Notes: a model not told the origin generated them from the letters alone. Positions 6,782-15,122 are shown, counted from the stretch's first letter. The stretch is DNA of 18,525 bases from an uncultured Clostridia bacterium (GCA_937892405.1 CALAFS010000005.1:1-18525), one strand, 5' to 3'. Made by a program: numbers and translations.

Positions 6782-8560
6782 TCAGTGGGCGAACTGGCTG
6801 TCGTAGAGGTGACGGTAGAAGCCGCCCTTTTCCATCAGCTCGTCGTGCGTGCCCTGTTCGATGATGTGCCCGCTCTTCATGACGAGGATCACATCGGCTT
6901 CTCTGACCGTGGAGAGGCGGTGCGCCACGATAAAGCTCGTACGCCCGCGCATCATCTCGGCAAACGCTTTCTGAATCCGGATCTCGGTGCGGGTGTCGAT
7001 CGAGGAGGTCGCCTCATCGAGGATCAGCATCGGGGGAAGGGTGAGCATGACGCGGGTAATACAGAGCAGCTGCTTTTGCCCGGCGGACAGGTTGTCGCCG
7101 TCTTCTCCGATTTCGGTGTCATATCCCTTCGGAAGGCGCTTGATGAAGCTGTGCGCATGGGAGGCTTTCGCCGCCGCGATGATCTCTTCTTCGGTCGCCT
7201 CCGGCTTGCCGTAGGCGATGTTCTCGCGCACGGTGCCGCTCTTTAAGAAGGTATCCTGCAGGACCATGCCGTAGTTTTTGCGCAGGCTCTCGCGCGTCAG
7301 GGCGCGGATATCCTTTCCTTCGATCGTGATCTCGCCGCCCTTCACATCGTAGAAGCGCATGAGCAGGTTGATGAGGGTCGTCTTGCCGCACCCGGTCGGA
7401 CCGACGATCGCGACTCTCGCACCGGCGGGAACCGTGAGGTTCAGATCCTCGATCAGCGGGCGCTCGGGCACATAGGAGAAGGCGACATTTTTGAGAGCGA
7501 CATTCCCCTCGGGGGAGGTGAGCACCTCGGCGTCCTTCGCGTCGGGCAGCTCGTCTGCCGAATCGAGAAGCTCAAAAGTGCGGGCGGCAGAGGCGATCGC
7601 GCTCTGAAATTCGGTGACGACGCCCGAGATCTCGTTGAAGGGTTTGGTATACTGATTGACATACGCGAGAAGGGCGGAGAGAGAACCGACCGTGAAGGGC
7701 ACCGCCGCCCCCGCCGTAGAGATCACGGTCAGCGCACCCGTGAGGGCGACCGCCGCGTATACCGTGCTGTTGACAAAGCGGGTCGTCGGATTGGTCAGGG
7801 AGGAGAAGAACATCGCGCGCAGGGAGAATTTTTCGAGTCTGCCGTTGATCTCGTCGAACTCACGCAGTGCCGCCTTCTCGTGACAGAAGGCGTTGATGAC
7901 CTTCTGATTGGCGACCGTCTCGTTGATATAGGCGGTCTGCTCGCCGCGCGTCTTCGTCTGTGCGACGAACATCGCGTGCGTGCGCCCGGAGATAAAGCGG
8001 GCGATAAAGAGGGAGAGCGGCGTCAGGCAGACGACGACCAAAGTGATCTTCCAGTCGATCGTCAGCATGAAGACAAGGGTGCCGAGAATGGTCAGAATTC
8101 CCGTGAAGAGGGAGGTAAAGCCGAGGAGAAGACCGTCGGCGAACTGCTCGACATCGGTGGTGATACGGCTCACCGTGTCACCGTGCGCGTGCGTGTCGAT
8201 ATAGGAGAGGGGAAGACGCTCGATCTTGGCGAATGCCGCGTTCCGCATATCCTGCGTGATGGAGAAGGTGATGCGGTTGTTCAGCGCGGCGAGAAGCCAG
8301 TTGGCAATGCCCGTCCCCGCAATTAAAATGGCAGATTGTAAAATAATCTTTACAATTTTCTCAAAATCGACATTGCCTTCGCCGACAATCGCGTCGATTG
8401 CCTGCCCGATCAGGATCGGGAGCGTCAGTGTCATCGCGACCGAAATCAGAGAGAAGAAAAGGGAGAGAATGATTTTCCCTGCGTGCGGACGAAGAAGAGA
8501 AAAGATCTTTTTCATCGTCTCGGAATCCGTCTGCACCTTGTTTTGATTCTTTTTACGCAC
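6782..8560 (-). CDS. ABC exporter half-transporter, catalytically intact subunit
   Basis: A 592-residue fused membrane and ATPase protein (type IV/MDR-like exporter): six-helix membrane domain at about 28-325, nucleotide-binding domain at about 350-585. ATPase motifs are Walker A GPTGCGKT (387-394), Q-loop Gln435 in VLQDT, signature LSAGQ (491-495), Walker B MLILDE with catalytic Glu516, and switch His547 in IVAHRLS. The signature deviates from LSGGQ, as expected for the subunit that contributes its signature to the degenerate site of a heterodimeric exporter such as TM287/288, BmrCD or LmrCD. The start is placed at GTG 8560, which lies inside the end of the preceding gene (8-bp overlap) and follows AAAGGAGG by 9 nt. 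An upstream ATG at 8683 in the same frame would add 41 residues of preceding-gene shadow. Substrate is unknown; exporters of this class move drugs, lipids or peptides outward. Confidence 0.93.
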   Translation of the reverse strand: MRKKNQNKVQTDSETMKKIFSLLRPHAGKIILSLFFSLISVAMTLTLPILIGQAIDAIVGEGNVDFEKIVKIILQSAILIAGTGIANWLLAALNNRITFSITQDMRNAAFAKIERLPLSYIDTHAHGDTVSRITTDVEQFADGLLLGFTSLFTGILTILGTLVFMLTIDWKITLVVVCLTPLSLFIARFISGRTHAMFVAQTKTRGEQTAYINETVANQKVINAFCHEKAALREFDEINGRLEKFSLRAMFFSSLTNPTTRFVNSTVYAAVALTGALTVISTAGAAVPFTVGSLSALLAYVNQYTKPFNEISGVVTEFQSAIASAARTFELLDSADELPDAKDAEVLTSPEGNVALKNVAFSYVPERPLIEDLNLTVPAGARVAIVGPTGCGKTTLINLLMRFYDVKGGEITIEGKDIRALTRESLRKNYGMVLQDTFLKSGTVRENIAYGKPEATEEEIIAAAKASHAHSFIKRLPKGYDTEIGEDGDNLSAGQKQLLCITRVMLTLPPMLILDEATSSIDTRTEIRIQKAFAEMMRGRTSFIVAHRLSTVREADVILVMKSGHIIEQGTHDELMEKGGFYRHLYDSQFAH

Positions 8561-10295
8561 GGACTTCTTCCTCCTTTCCGTCGTTTCCTTTTCCGAACTG
8601 GGATTCATGAATCTCACGGTAGACATCGCAGCTGCGGAGCAGCTCTTCATGCGTGCCCATACCGACGAGTGCCGCGTCGTCAAGCACTAAGATCTTGTCC
8701 GCGTGCATCAGAGAGGCGGTACGCTGTGAGACGATGAAGACGGTGGCGCCGCCGCTGCCTTCGCGGATCGCGTGGCGGAGTGCCGCGTCGGTCGCGTAGT
8801 CAAGGGCGGAGGAGGAGTCGTCGAGGATCAGGATCTCGGGCTTCCCGACAAGGGCGCGGGCGATGGAGAGACGCTGTTTCTGACCGCCGGAGAGGTTGCC
8901 GCCGCCTTCCTCGAGACAGAAGTCAAGTCCGCCTTTTTCCTCGACGGAGTCCTTGATCTGCGCCATATCGAGCGCACGGTAAATCTCGGCGTCGTCGGCA
9001 TTTTCGTCGCGCCAGCGCATGTTGTCTCTCACCGAGCCGTGGAAGAGCACGGCGCGCTGGGGGACGACGCCGATCATCTTCGCGAGCGCCTCGCGGGAGT
9101 ATTCGCCGATCGGTCTGCCCTCGATCTTCACTTCACCGTCGGTCGCGTCATAGAAGCGGGGGATCAGGTTGACGAGGGTCGTCTTGCCCGCACCCGTGCC
9201 GCCGATAATGCCGATCGTCTCTCCGCGCTCTGCCGTAAAGGTGACGGGCAGGAGAGATTCCGCGCCCGCGTTCTTGTAGCGGAAGGCGACATGCGAGAAT
9301 TCCACGGCGGGCGCCCCGGTGAGTCCTTCGGTTTCGGTGCCGTAGGTCTGTGAGGAGCTCATCGCGAGGACGGAGGAGATCCGTTTCGCCGAGGCGACGG
9401 ATTTTGTGATGTTGATAATCAGGTTCGCGAGCTTGACGAGCTCGACGAGGATCTGCGACATATAGTTGTAGAGTGCGATGACCGCGCCCTGCGTCAGGAC
9501 ACCCGCGTCCACGCGGAGCGCACCTGTGTGAATCAGCCAGAGGATCGCAAGGTTGATAATCACATAGGTCAGAGGGTTCAGAAGAGCGCCGATCCTGCCG
9601 ACATGCTTTTGCTCGGCACAGAGCTCACCGTTCTTTTCCCTGAATTCTTCGATCTCGGTGTCCTCTTTGGCGAAGGCACGCACCACGCGCGCACCGACGA
9701 GGTTTTCTCTCGTCTTCAGGAGCACACGGTCGAGCTTCGTCTGCACCTTGCGGTAGAGGGGGATCGAGAGGAGCATAATGCCGAAGATCACCACGGCAAG
9801 GGCGGGGATCGCCACCGTGAAGATGACAGCCGAAGGGACATCGACGGTGAACGCCATAATCATCGCGCCGAAGACCACGAAGGGTGAGCGGAGCAGAAGG
9901 CGGAGCGTCAGGTTGATACCCGTCTGCACCTGTCCCGTGTCGCCCGTCAGGCGGTTGATGATGGTGGAGGTGCCGAGCGTGTCGATCTCGGTGTAGGAAA
10001 GCGTGCCGATGTGCTCATAGAGCGCGTGGCGCGTCCTCGTGGAGAAGCCGACCGCCGCCTTTGCGGCGAAATACTGCGCCGTGACGGAGAAGCCGAGACC
10101 GACAAGTCCGAAGAGCACGAGAAGGAGAGACATGCGCCATACATAGGCGGTGTCCCCGCCCGCGATGCCGGTGTCAATGATGGCGGCGACGATCAGCGGG
10201 ACGATCAGCTCGAGCGATGCCTCGAGCAGTTTGAACAGGGGCGCGAGAATACAGTCCTTCTCATACCCCTTCATGAAGCGGAAAAGTTTTTTCAA
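8553..10295 (-). CDS. ABC exporter half-transporter, subunit with degenerate ATP site
   Basis: A 580-residue membrane-ATPase fusion. The six-helix domain spans about 15-300 and the nucleotide-binding domain about 330-565, with Walker A GGTGAGKT (365-372), Q413 in VVPQR, canonical signature LSGGQ (468-472) and Walker B EILILDD (487-493). Two catalytic positions are altered: Asp493 replaces the catalytic Glu after Walker B, and Gln524 (IVSQRTAS) replaces the switch His. This pair of changes, with an intact LSGGQ, is the hallmark of the degenerate-site subunit in heterodimeric exporters (TM287 type). It therefore probably pairs with the product of 6782-8560. The start is a TTG (10295-10293) in the sequence TTGA, overlapping the stop codon of the epimerase-like gene; GGGAG lies 7 nt upstream. 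This coupling suggests co-translation of all three genes. Confidence 0.93.
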   Translation of the reverse strand: MKKLFRFMKGYEKDCILAPLFKLLEASLELIVPLIVAAIIDTGIAGGDTAYVWRMSLLLVLFGLVGLGFSVTAQYFAAKAAVGFSTRTRHALYEHIGTLSYTEIDTLGTSTIINRLTGDTGQVQTGINLTLRLLLRSPFVVFGAMIMAFTVDVPSAVIFTVAIPALAVVIFGIMLLSIPLYRKVQTKLDRVLLKTRENLVGARVVRAFAKEDTEIEEFREKNGELCAEQKHVGRIGALLNPLTYVIINLAILWLIHTGALRVDAGVLTQGAVIALYNYMSQILVELVKLANLIINITKSVASAKRISSVLAMSSSQTYGTETEGLTGAPAVEFSHVAFRYKNAGAESLLPVTFTAERGETIGIIGGTGAGKTTLVNLIPRFYDATDGEVKIEGRPIGEYSREALAKMIGVVPQRAVLFHGSVRDNMRWRDENADDAEIYRALDMAQIKDSVEEKGGLDFCLEEGGGNLSGGQKQRLSIARALVGKPEILILDDSSSALDYATDAALRHAIREGSGGATVFIVSQRTASLMHADKILVLDDAALVGMGTHEELLRSCDVYREIHESQFGKGNDGKEEEVRA

Positions 10296-11191
10296 TGTTT
10301 TGCTCCCTCATCGGAAAAAGTTAAAGCATAGGAGAAGCTCTCGCTCTCGCCCGCACCGACGCGGCAGAGCCCCGGGCGCACCTCGAGCACCTCGTCGGAG
10401 AGTCCGTCGTTCGGCGTGCCCGACCACGGCTCGAGGCAGATATAGTCCGCACCCTTTGCCGTGCTCTTCCAGAGGCAGAAGTAGGGGAGCGTCTCACTGC
10501 GGGTCAGACTGACCTTCAGCCCGTCCGTCTGCGTCAGGGTCGCGGTTTTCGGCATGTTTTTCAGAATGACGGTTCTGTATTCGTCGAGCAGAGCATTGTC
10601 AAGCGGGATCGCTCCGTCTTCGATCGGGAAAGGTCTGCCGACCGGCGAGGTAAAGGGACCGTTGATCAGAGGATGCACCTCGGCATTCGACACATCACCG
10701 TCGAAATGCACCGCGGTACCCGCCGCGATATCGTCGTTTTCCATGCGGATCGCGATGCCAGGGTGCCCGCCGAAGGCGAAGGGAAGCGTCTCGTCCCCCG
10801 TGTTTTTCACCGTGGCAGAGAGGGAGAGCGTTCTGCCCTCAAGACGGTAGATGAGCGTGAGGGTAAAGCGGAAGGGATAGTGCGCGAGGCTCTCTTCGGT
10901 TTCGGTGAGCGTGAAGGTCATGGTATTTCCGCTCACCACCGGGGCTTGAAGGTCGGTCTCCTTGAGAAATCCGTGGAGCTCCATGTGATAGGTCTTCCCG
11001 TGATAGGTGTATTCCGCGTTTTTCAGCCTGCCGCAGAAGGGGAAGAGCAGGGGCGAGTGCTCGTCCCAGATGGCGGGGTTCCCCTGCCACATATACTCTC
11101 TGCCGCTCACGCGGTCGATCACCGAGCACAGCTCGGCGCCGTGATCCGAGATTTTGACGGTGAGATTTTCGTTTTCGAGGGTGTATAACAT
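10292..11191 (-). CDS. Aldose 1-epimerase-family protein (GalM/LacX-like)
   Basis: A 299-residue cytoplasmic beta-sandwich protein of the galactose mutarotase superfamily, whose members interconvert alpha and beta anomers of hexoses or hexose 6-phosphates. Expected catalytic positions are present: His73 in MELHGFLKE, His143 in FGGHPGI and Glu254 in ICLEPWSGTPN. Length and motif spacing fit the shorter LacX/YeaD-like members rather than the roughly 340-residue GalM, so the exact sugar is uncertain. It is the first gene of an operon with two ABC exporter genes and overlaps the next by 4 bp. An epimerase with a multidrug-like exporter is an unusual pairing and may be regulatory coincidence. ATG 11191 has AAGGAG 8 nt upstream and a promoter at 11232-11260. 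Confidence 0.88.
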   Translation of the reverse strand: MLYTLENENLTVKISDHGAELCSVIDRVSGREYMWQGNPAIWDEHSPLLFPFCGRLKNAEYTYHGKTYHMELHGFLKETDLQAPVVSGNTMTFTLTETEESLAHYPFRFTLTLIYRLEGRTLSLSATVKNTGDETLPFAFGGHPGIAIRMENDDIAAGTAVHFDGDVSNAEVHPLINGPFTSPVGRPFPIEDGAIPLDNALLDEYRTVILKNMPKTATLTQTDGLKVSLTRSETLPYFCLWKSTAKGADYICLEPWSGTPNDGLSDEVLEVRPGLCRVGAGESESFSYALTFSDEGAKH

Positions 11192-11231
11192 GAAAAAATC
11201 TCCTTACATAAATAAAATAAGTACGGTAGAA

Positions 11232-11260
11232 ATTGTAACACATTTTCAGAGGAAAGTCAA
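11232..11260 (-). promoter_or_regulatory. Sigma-A promoter of the epimerase-ABC exporter operon
   Basis: On the minus strand TTGACT (11260-11255), a 17-bp spacer and TACAAT (11237-11232). The -35 box starts only 2 bp after the upstream operon's terminator (11263-11295), so the two transcription units are back to back with almost no spacer. Confidence 0.85.
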
Positions 11261-11262
11261 GG

Positions 11263-11295
11263 AAAAAAGCACTTGTAAAATACAAGTGCTTTTTT
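11263..11295. terminator. Perfect bidirectional intrinsic terminator of the TetR operon
   Basis: A15-bp stem, AAAAAAGCACTTGTA (11263-11277) with TACAAGTGCTTTTTT (11281-11295), and an AAA loop. The minus-strand RNA ends in six U residues, 3 bp after the stop codon of the last gene of the TetR-controlled operon. No plus-strand gene needs it. Confidence 0.93.
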
Positions 11296-11298
11296 CGC

Positions 11299-11934
11299 TT
11301 ATGCGACCTCTTCGTCGCGGAGGCGGAGATCCGAGAGGCCGTTCTTGCGAAGAAGAATGGCGCCGGCAAGGAGCGCGCCCTGCCCGACGGTGTTGACCGC
11401 CTCGGCGATCCAGTTCATCGCCGCCTCGGTGAAGTCTCTCGAGGAGAGATACCCCATGCAAAGAGAGCAGACGAAGGAGAGGACGAAGAGAAGGATCAGA
11501 AGAGGCTTCTTCATCTTCACCGCCAGCACCGAGAGCACCGCGTTCATCAGTCCGAGACCGAGCACCATCAGCGTGACGAACACGAAGGTTCCGCTGAAAA
11601 GAGGGGGTGCCACGGCGGCTGCCGTTTTGCCGCTCTGCTTGTGACAGAGCATGGCGAGCACGCCGATCCCCGCGAGGAGAAAGCCGAGGGACTGGAGAGG
11701 GAAGAAGACATTGCTCAGCGCTTCAAAGTCGCAGAGCCCGAGCGCGTAGAGGAGTTTATAGGTAGCCTTCAGCGCACCCGCCGCAATGACATCAATCGTG
11801 CCCGCCGCGAAGAGGGCAAAGGCACCCTTGCTCATCTTGTTGTAAAGATCCCGCATGAGGAGGACGGACGCCGCCGCAAAGAGAAGCACGGGGAGGAAGT
11901 CCGCGAGCGCCATCGGTACGGTAAAGTCTTTCAT
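11299..11934 (-). CDS. Six-helix membrane protein of unknown family
   Basis: A 211-residue, very hydrophobic protein with predicted helices near 8-27, 38-57, 75-97, 113-137, 143-163 and 173-195, and a short charged tail (SDLRLRDEEVA). I do not recognise a family motif. Charges cluster between helices (MRDLYNKMSKG 27-37, CHKQSGK 97-103, VKMKKP 139-144). It is the last gene of the TetR operon: the start lies 14 nt after the DUF1295-like stop, with GGAGG 8 nt upstream, and the terminator begins 3 bp after its TAA. Context suggests it serves the same pathway, perhaps as a membrane partner or carrier, but that is inference from position only. Confidence 0.75.
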   Translation of the reverse strand: MKDFTVPMALADFLPVLLFAAASVLLMRDLYNKMSKGAFALFAAGTIDVIAAGALKATYKLLYALGLCDFEALSNVFFPLQSLGFLLAGIGVLAMLCHKQSGKTAAAVAPPLFSGTFVFVTLMVLGLGLMNAVLSVLAVKMKKPLLILLFVLSFVCSLCMGYLSSRDFTEAAMNWIAEAVNTVGQGALLAGAILLRKNGLSDLRLRDEEVA

Positions 11935-11948
11935 AAAAGATTCCTCCG

Positions 11949-12761
11949 TCAGTTCTTTTTGTTCAGATGGTAGATCGGCACGAGGGGCAGAAGAATGGGC
12001 GTTTTGTTCGCGTAGGTATTATATTCTTCATTGTCCCCGTAGCGCTTCATCTGGCGCTTTTCGAGACGCTGGGCACCGTTGAACATGATGTAAACGATGG
12101 AAACATAGGCGAGGATCGCGACAATCCACTGACCGACACCCGTATAAGTGGTGATCCCGCTGACGAAGACGCCCGTCCAGAAGATGATCTCGCCGAGATA
12201 GTTCGGGCAGCGGACGATGCGGTAAAGTCCCTGGGTCGCCACCATGTCGGGACGCTCTTTCTTCTGCGCGGATTTCTGCGCGTCGGCGGCAGACTCGAGC
12301 ACAATGCCGAAGACCGAAATCGCAATGCCGACGAGTGGGAGAACCACATCGGTCGACTCGTTCACGATGCGGAAGAGCATCGGGCTGACCTGCGCCACAT
12401 AGAGGACGGAGACGGCGATCCAGATCGTCACGAGGACGAAGACGGGCATTTTCTTCTCCGTGTTTTTGGAGAGGGTGCTCTTCGCCACATCGGTTTTCTT
12501 GTACGACGCGTTCCTAAGCTCACGAGCGAGGAGGAAACCCGAGAGTCTCGCGCCGTAGAGAAGAAAGAGCGCGAGCTGTAAGAGGACGAGGAAGAGGGGC
12601 GTCGCCGTCGGGTTCACAAGGTACATGATGAAGACGGCGATCCCGCCGCCCGCAATGGCGAAGCCGTAGCCGATCGAAAGAAAGTATACGAATTTATAGA
12701 AGCCGACAGCGCACATCACGCCGCACACGGCAAGAAGAATTCCGAGAAGACCCCACGGCAT
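11949..12761 (-). CDS. DUF1295/steroid 5-alpha-reductase-like membrane protein
   Basis: A 270-residue integral membrane protein with helices near 5-22, 26-48, 55-78, 107-125, 138-156, 190-210 and 212-230. The C-terminal half carries the family signature: ESAADAQK (156-163), GLYRIVRCPNYLGE (178-191), FWTG (194-197), then EKRQMKRYGDNEEYNTYANKT (235 on) and a proline-rich end. This matches DUF1295, part of a superfamily with isoprenylcysteine methyltransferases and steroid 5-alpha/enoyl reductases. Where DUF1295 and methyltransferases usually have R-H-P-N/x-Y, this protein has RCPNYLGE, closer to the NYxGE motif of NADPH-dependent reductases. The E-x-x-x-D pair and Asn187/Glu191 occupy positions like cofactor-binding residues in that group (from memory). 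Reductase is therefore at least as likely as methyltransferase. The start codon overlaps the SDR stop (TAATG). Confidence 0.85.
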   Translation of the reverse strand: MPWGLLGILLAVCGVMCAVGFYKFVYFLSIGYGFAIAGGGIAVFIMYLVNPTATPLFLVLLQLALFLLYGARLSGFLLARELRNASYKKTDVAKSTLSKNTEKKMPVFVLVTIWIAVSVLYVAQVSPMLFRIVNESTDVVLPLVGIAISVFGIVLESAADAQKSAQKKERPDMVATQGLYRIVRCPNYLGEIIFWTGVFVSGITTYTGVGQWIVAILAYVSIVYIMFNGAQRLEKRQMKRYGDNEEYNTYANKTPILLPLVPIYHLNKKN

Positions 12762-13630
12762 TATCGGTTACCTCCCTTTCCGAAATAGTCTTTGAGATAG
12801 GCGGCAAAGCTCGCGTCGCCCGTCTTTGTGTCGCCGACCAGGTCATGGCTGAGCGTCCACTTGGAGAAGAGAATGATGTCGTGCTTGCCCGCCTTTTTGA
12901 TTTTCGGCAGGTTTGCGAGGACGCCGAAGAGCCATTTCGGTGCCCACTTGATCTTCAGGGGCTTTCCCGCGGCGTCAAAGCACATCTTCGCCATCTCTTC
13001 GTAGGAGTAGGTTTCTTTTCCTCCGACATTGTAGGTCGCGTTCTTGTCGCACATATGCGCGACGATGAACGCCGCGAAGTCCGGGCAGTCCACGACATTG
13101 GCGCGCACATGTCCGTAGCCCTTGAGGAGCTGCATCTCGCCCTTGTCCACATAAGGCTTGAAGACTTTGGCAATGTCATAGAAATATCCCGTCGGACGGT
13201 AGATGACATAATCCATCGGCTGTTTTTTGATCTCTTCTTCAAAGAGATATTTCGCGTGGAGCATGGGCACCTTTTCCGCACCCGGCTCGTCGCAGGAGAT
13301 GACGGAGACATAGTTGAATTTTCCGACCCCCGCGCTCGCGGCTTCCTTGTAAAGATTCAGGTTGCCCTGATAGTCGATGTCGTAAGAGGTAAATTTCGTG
13401 GACGCGCCGGTCAGTCCCATCGTGGTGATGACGATGTCCGCTCCGTCGCAAAGTCCTTTCAGCGTTTCGGGGTTTGTCGCGTCGATCTTAACGAAGCGGT
13501 ATTTGCCCTCCGTCCCCGCGACAGCGGTTTCTTTCAGATCGGCGGCGACCACTTCGTGTCCCGCCGCGCACAGCGCTTTCAGAATCTCGGAGCCGAGATT
13601 GCCGAAGGCACCCGCCAATACGATTTTCAT
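12761..13630 (-). CDS. NAD(P)-binding atypical SDR / NmrA-like oxidoreductase
   Basis: A 289-residue Rossmann-fold protein. The N-terminus MKIVLAGAFGNLG holds the dinucleotide motif G7-x-x-G10-x-x-G13, and Asp31 at the end of strand 2 (VVAADLKE) suggests preference for NAD(H) over NADP(H). The family pattern continues with D63-GADIVITTMG, DYQGNLNLYKEAASAGVGKFNYVSVIS (86-112), a Lys127 region (HAKYLFEE) and YRPTGYF (144-150). The classical Tyr-x-x-x-Lys pair is not evident, as in atypical (NmrA-like) SDRs that reduce, isomerise or only sense nucleotides. It is the third gene of the TetR operon, 12 nt after the flavin-reductase-like stop with GGAG before its ATG, and overlaps the DUF1295 gene by one base. 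The tight coupling suggests it works on the same substrate. Confidence 0.87.
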   Translation of the reverse strand: MKIVLAGAFGNLGSEILKALCAAGHEVVAADLKETAVAGTEGKYRFVKIDATNPETLKGLCDGADIVITTMGLTGASTKFTSYDIDYQGNLNLYKEAASAGVGKFNYVSVISCDEPGAEKVPMLHAKYLFEEEIKKQPMDYVIYRPTGYFYDIAKVFKPYVDKGEMQLLKGYGHVRANVVDCPDFAAFIVAHMCDKNATYNVGGKETYSYEEMAKMCFDAAGKPLKIKWAPKWLFGVLANLPKIKKAGKHDIILFSKWTLSHDLVGDTKTGDASFAAYLKDYFGKGGNR

Positions 13631-13642
13631 ATTCTGTCTCCT

Positions 13643-14569
13643 TTATTTCTTGTTCTTTTCTTTGGAACGCTTGTCGTTGATGATCTTCATATGCTCGGCA
13701 GTGACGAGCTCGACGCCGTTCTCTTTTGCCCACTGGACGCACCCGCGCAGTACCACCGGGAGGAAGACGCGCGGCACGCCGAGAATGCTCTCAAGTGCGT
13801 CATCTGTAAACTTAACTTTATCATCTGCACGGTCTGCCGCATAGCGGACGGACTCGAGCGACGCTTTACGCACCTGGAGAAGCTCGGCTCTCATGCGTGT
13901 TTTTCTGTGGAACCAGAAGTTCTTCGAGTCACGGTAGCCGTAGTCGACGGGCAGGGGCGGGAAGTCCTTGGCACGCACACCGTTGATGATGGCGTCGCTG
14001 TACTTTTTCTTCATGAGGATCTTGTCGACGCGGAGAATAAAGTGCGCGCCGAACTTGCTCGTGATACCGTTGAAGTCGTGATAGGGCGGCTCATATCCCG
14101 AGAGCTGACCGGGCTGGTCTTTGTCCGCGCCGTCCAGCTCGCGCACCCAGGTGCACTCGATTGCCTGAATGGCGTCGGTCAGAACCATCGGGCGCTTTTC
14201 GCCCGTCTCTTCTTCGGTGATTCCTTTTTCGAGGCGGAAGTTGCACTTCGGCATCTTGTCGGACGGTTTGTCACCCGGCCAGGAGAGCTTGACGGCTTCC
14301 TTGAAGGACTTCGGGTTGTCGTCGATGAAGTTGAGGGTGCACTTGCCGTTTCTCAGAATGTTCTGCGCGGTGTTGGAGGAGTTGCGGCAACTTAACAGCA
14401 TGGCGTAGAAGTCCTTGCCCGCCACATAGTAAGGCTGCACCAGAGAATAGGGACCGAGGGTTGTCGATCCGTCCTCGCACAGCGTGCTGATGATGACGGT
14501 CGGCATCGGGAAGAACAAAGAGGTCTGATAGAAGTTGTCAACGATGCGAAGGTTTTCAAAACTGCTCAT
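13643..14569 (-). CDS. Flavin-reductase-like protein with C-terminal PCP_red-like domain
   Basis: A 308-residue cytoplasmic protein. Residues about 15-200 resemble the flavin-reductase/DIM6-NTAB FMN-binding split barrel: FPMPTVIISTLCEDGSTTLGPYS (20-42), LLSCRNSSNTAQNILRNGKCTLNF (58-81), and GAHFILRVDKI (174-184). Such proteins bind FMN and reduce it or use it as cofactor. Residues about 253-300 (FTDDALESILGVPRVFLPVV, then a W-A-K-E-N-G helix) match the pattern of the small PCP_red domain known from protochlorophyllide-reductase and nitrogenase-like proteins: an acidic start, a V/I-P-x-F-x-R/P core and an Arg-x-x-Val-x-x-x-A helix. The fusion is unusual. The ATG (14569) lies within the last codons of tetR (14-bp overlap), with AAGGAG upstream. 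Function is inferred only as a flavin-dependent redox step. Confidence 0.8.
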   Translation of the reverse strand: MSSFENLRIVDNFYQTSLFFPMPTVIISTLCEDGSTTLGPYSLVQPYYVAGKDFYAMLLSCRNSSNTAQNILRNGKCTLNFIDDNPKSFKEAVKLSWPGDKPSDKMPKCNFRLEKGITEEETGEKRPMVLTDAIQAIECTWVRELDGADKDQPGQLSGYEPPYHDFNGITSKFGAHFILRVDKILMKKKYSDAIINGVRAKDFPPLPVDYGYRDSKNFWFHRKTRMRAELLQVRKASLESVRYAADRADDKVKFTDDALESILGVPRVFLPVVLRGCVQWAKENGVELVTAEHMKIINDKRSKEKNKK

Positions 14570-15122
14570 GATTTGTCTCCTTTATATTTTCATTTTTTAT
14601 TACCTGTTTTGGGAGGAGTTTTCCGAGAACGGAGAAGATCCTGTCGAACGACTCGCCCGCCATCGTCCAAGTCAGAACGGATTCCGCGAGGAAGGATGAG
14701 AGAAACGAAGGGGAGGCGTCGCCGGTGCAAAAGGGAAGAATCAGTTCGGCGAGCTGATCGCGAAGCTGTCGGTGCCGTGTCGAGAAGATGGCGGAAAACG
14801 CCTTTTCCGCGTCCGGGTCGGTAAAGAGCGCACGGTGCTCGGCAGAGAAGCCGCGGAGCATGTCGTAAATTCTGTGAAGAACATCCTCCGCGTCCCGCGG
14901 GGGCGTCTCGTGAAAGGGCTTCATGCAGCGATACCAGTCGTCGGCGACAAAGGAGGCGATCAGCATTTCCTTCGACGGGAAGTAGTTGTATACCGTCCCG
15001 ACGGCGATTTTGCACCCGTTTGCGATGGAGCGTATGGTCGTTTTTGCGTACCCTTGCTCCGAGATTTGTTTTCTTGCTTCCGTGAGCAGTTGCCCGCGGA
15101 CATTTTCGATGACTTTCGGCAT
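14556..15122 (-). CDS. TetR-family transcriptional regulator
   Basis: A 188-residue dimeric repressor-type regulator. The N-terminal helix-turn-helix is typical: ARKQISEQGYAKTTIRSIAN (16-35), then KIAVGTVYNYFPSKEML (38-54), with the canonical VGTVYNYFPSKE recognition helix. The rest (about 65-188) is the ligand-binding domain, which shows no recognisable ligand motif. It heads a five-gene operon and overlaps the flavin-reductase-like gene. A perfect 16-bp palindrome (15156-15171) sits at its own transcription start, so it very likely represses its operon and releases it when a small molecule binds. ATG 15122 has GGAG 10 nt upstream; no better start is visible. Confidence 0.95.
   Translation of the reverse strand: MPKVIENVRGQLLTEARKQISEQGYAKTTIRSIANGCKIAVGTVYNYFPSKEMLIASFVADDWYRCMKPFHETPPRDAEDVLHRIYDMLRGFSAEHRALFTDPDAEKAFSAIFSTRHRQLRDQLAELILPFCTGDASPSFLSSFLAESVLTWTMAGESFDRIFSVLGKLLPKQVIKNENIKETNHEQF

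Noticed and set aside
12845..14395. 516-codon plus-strand open frame
   Set aside because: It is antisense to the SDR and flavin-reductase-like genes, which have family motifs and ribosome binding sites; it reads as an Arg/Val/Asp/His-rich shadow of GC-rich third positions.
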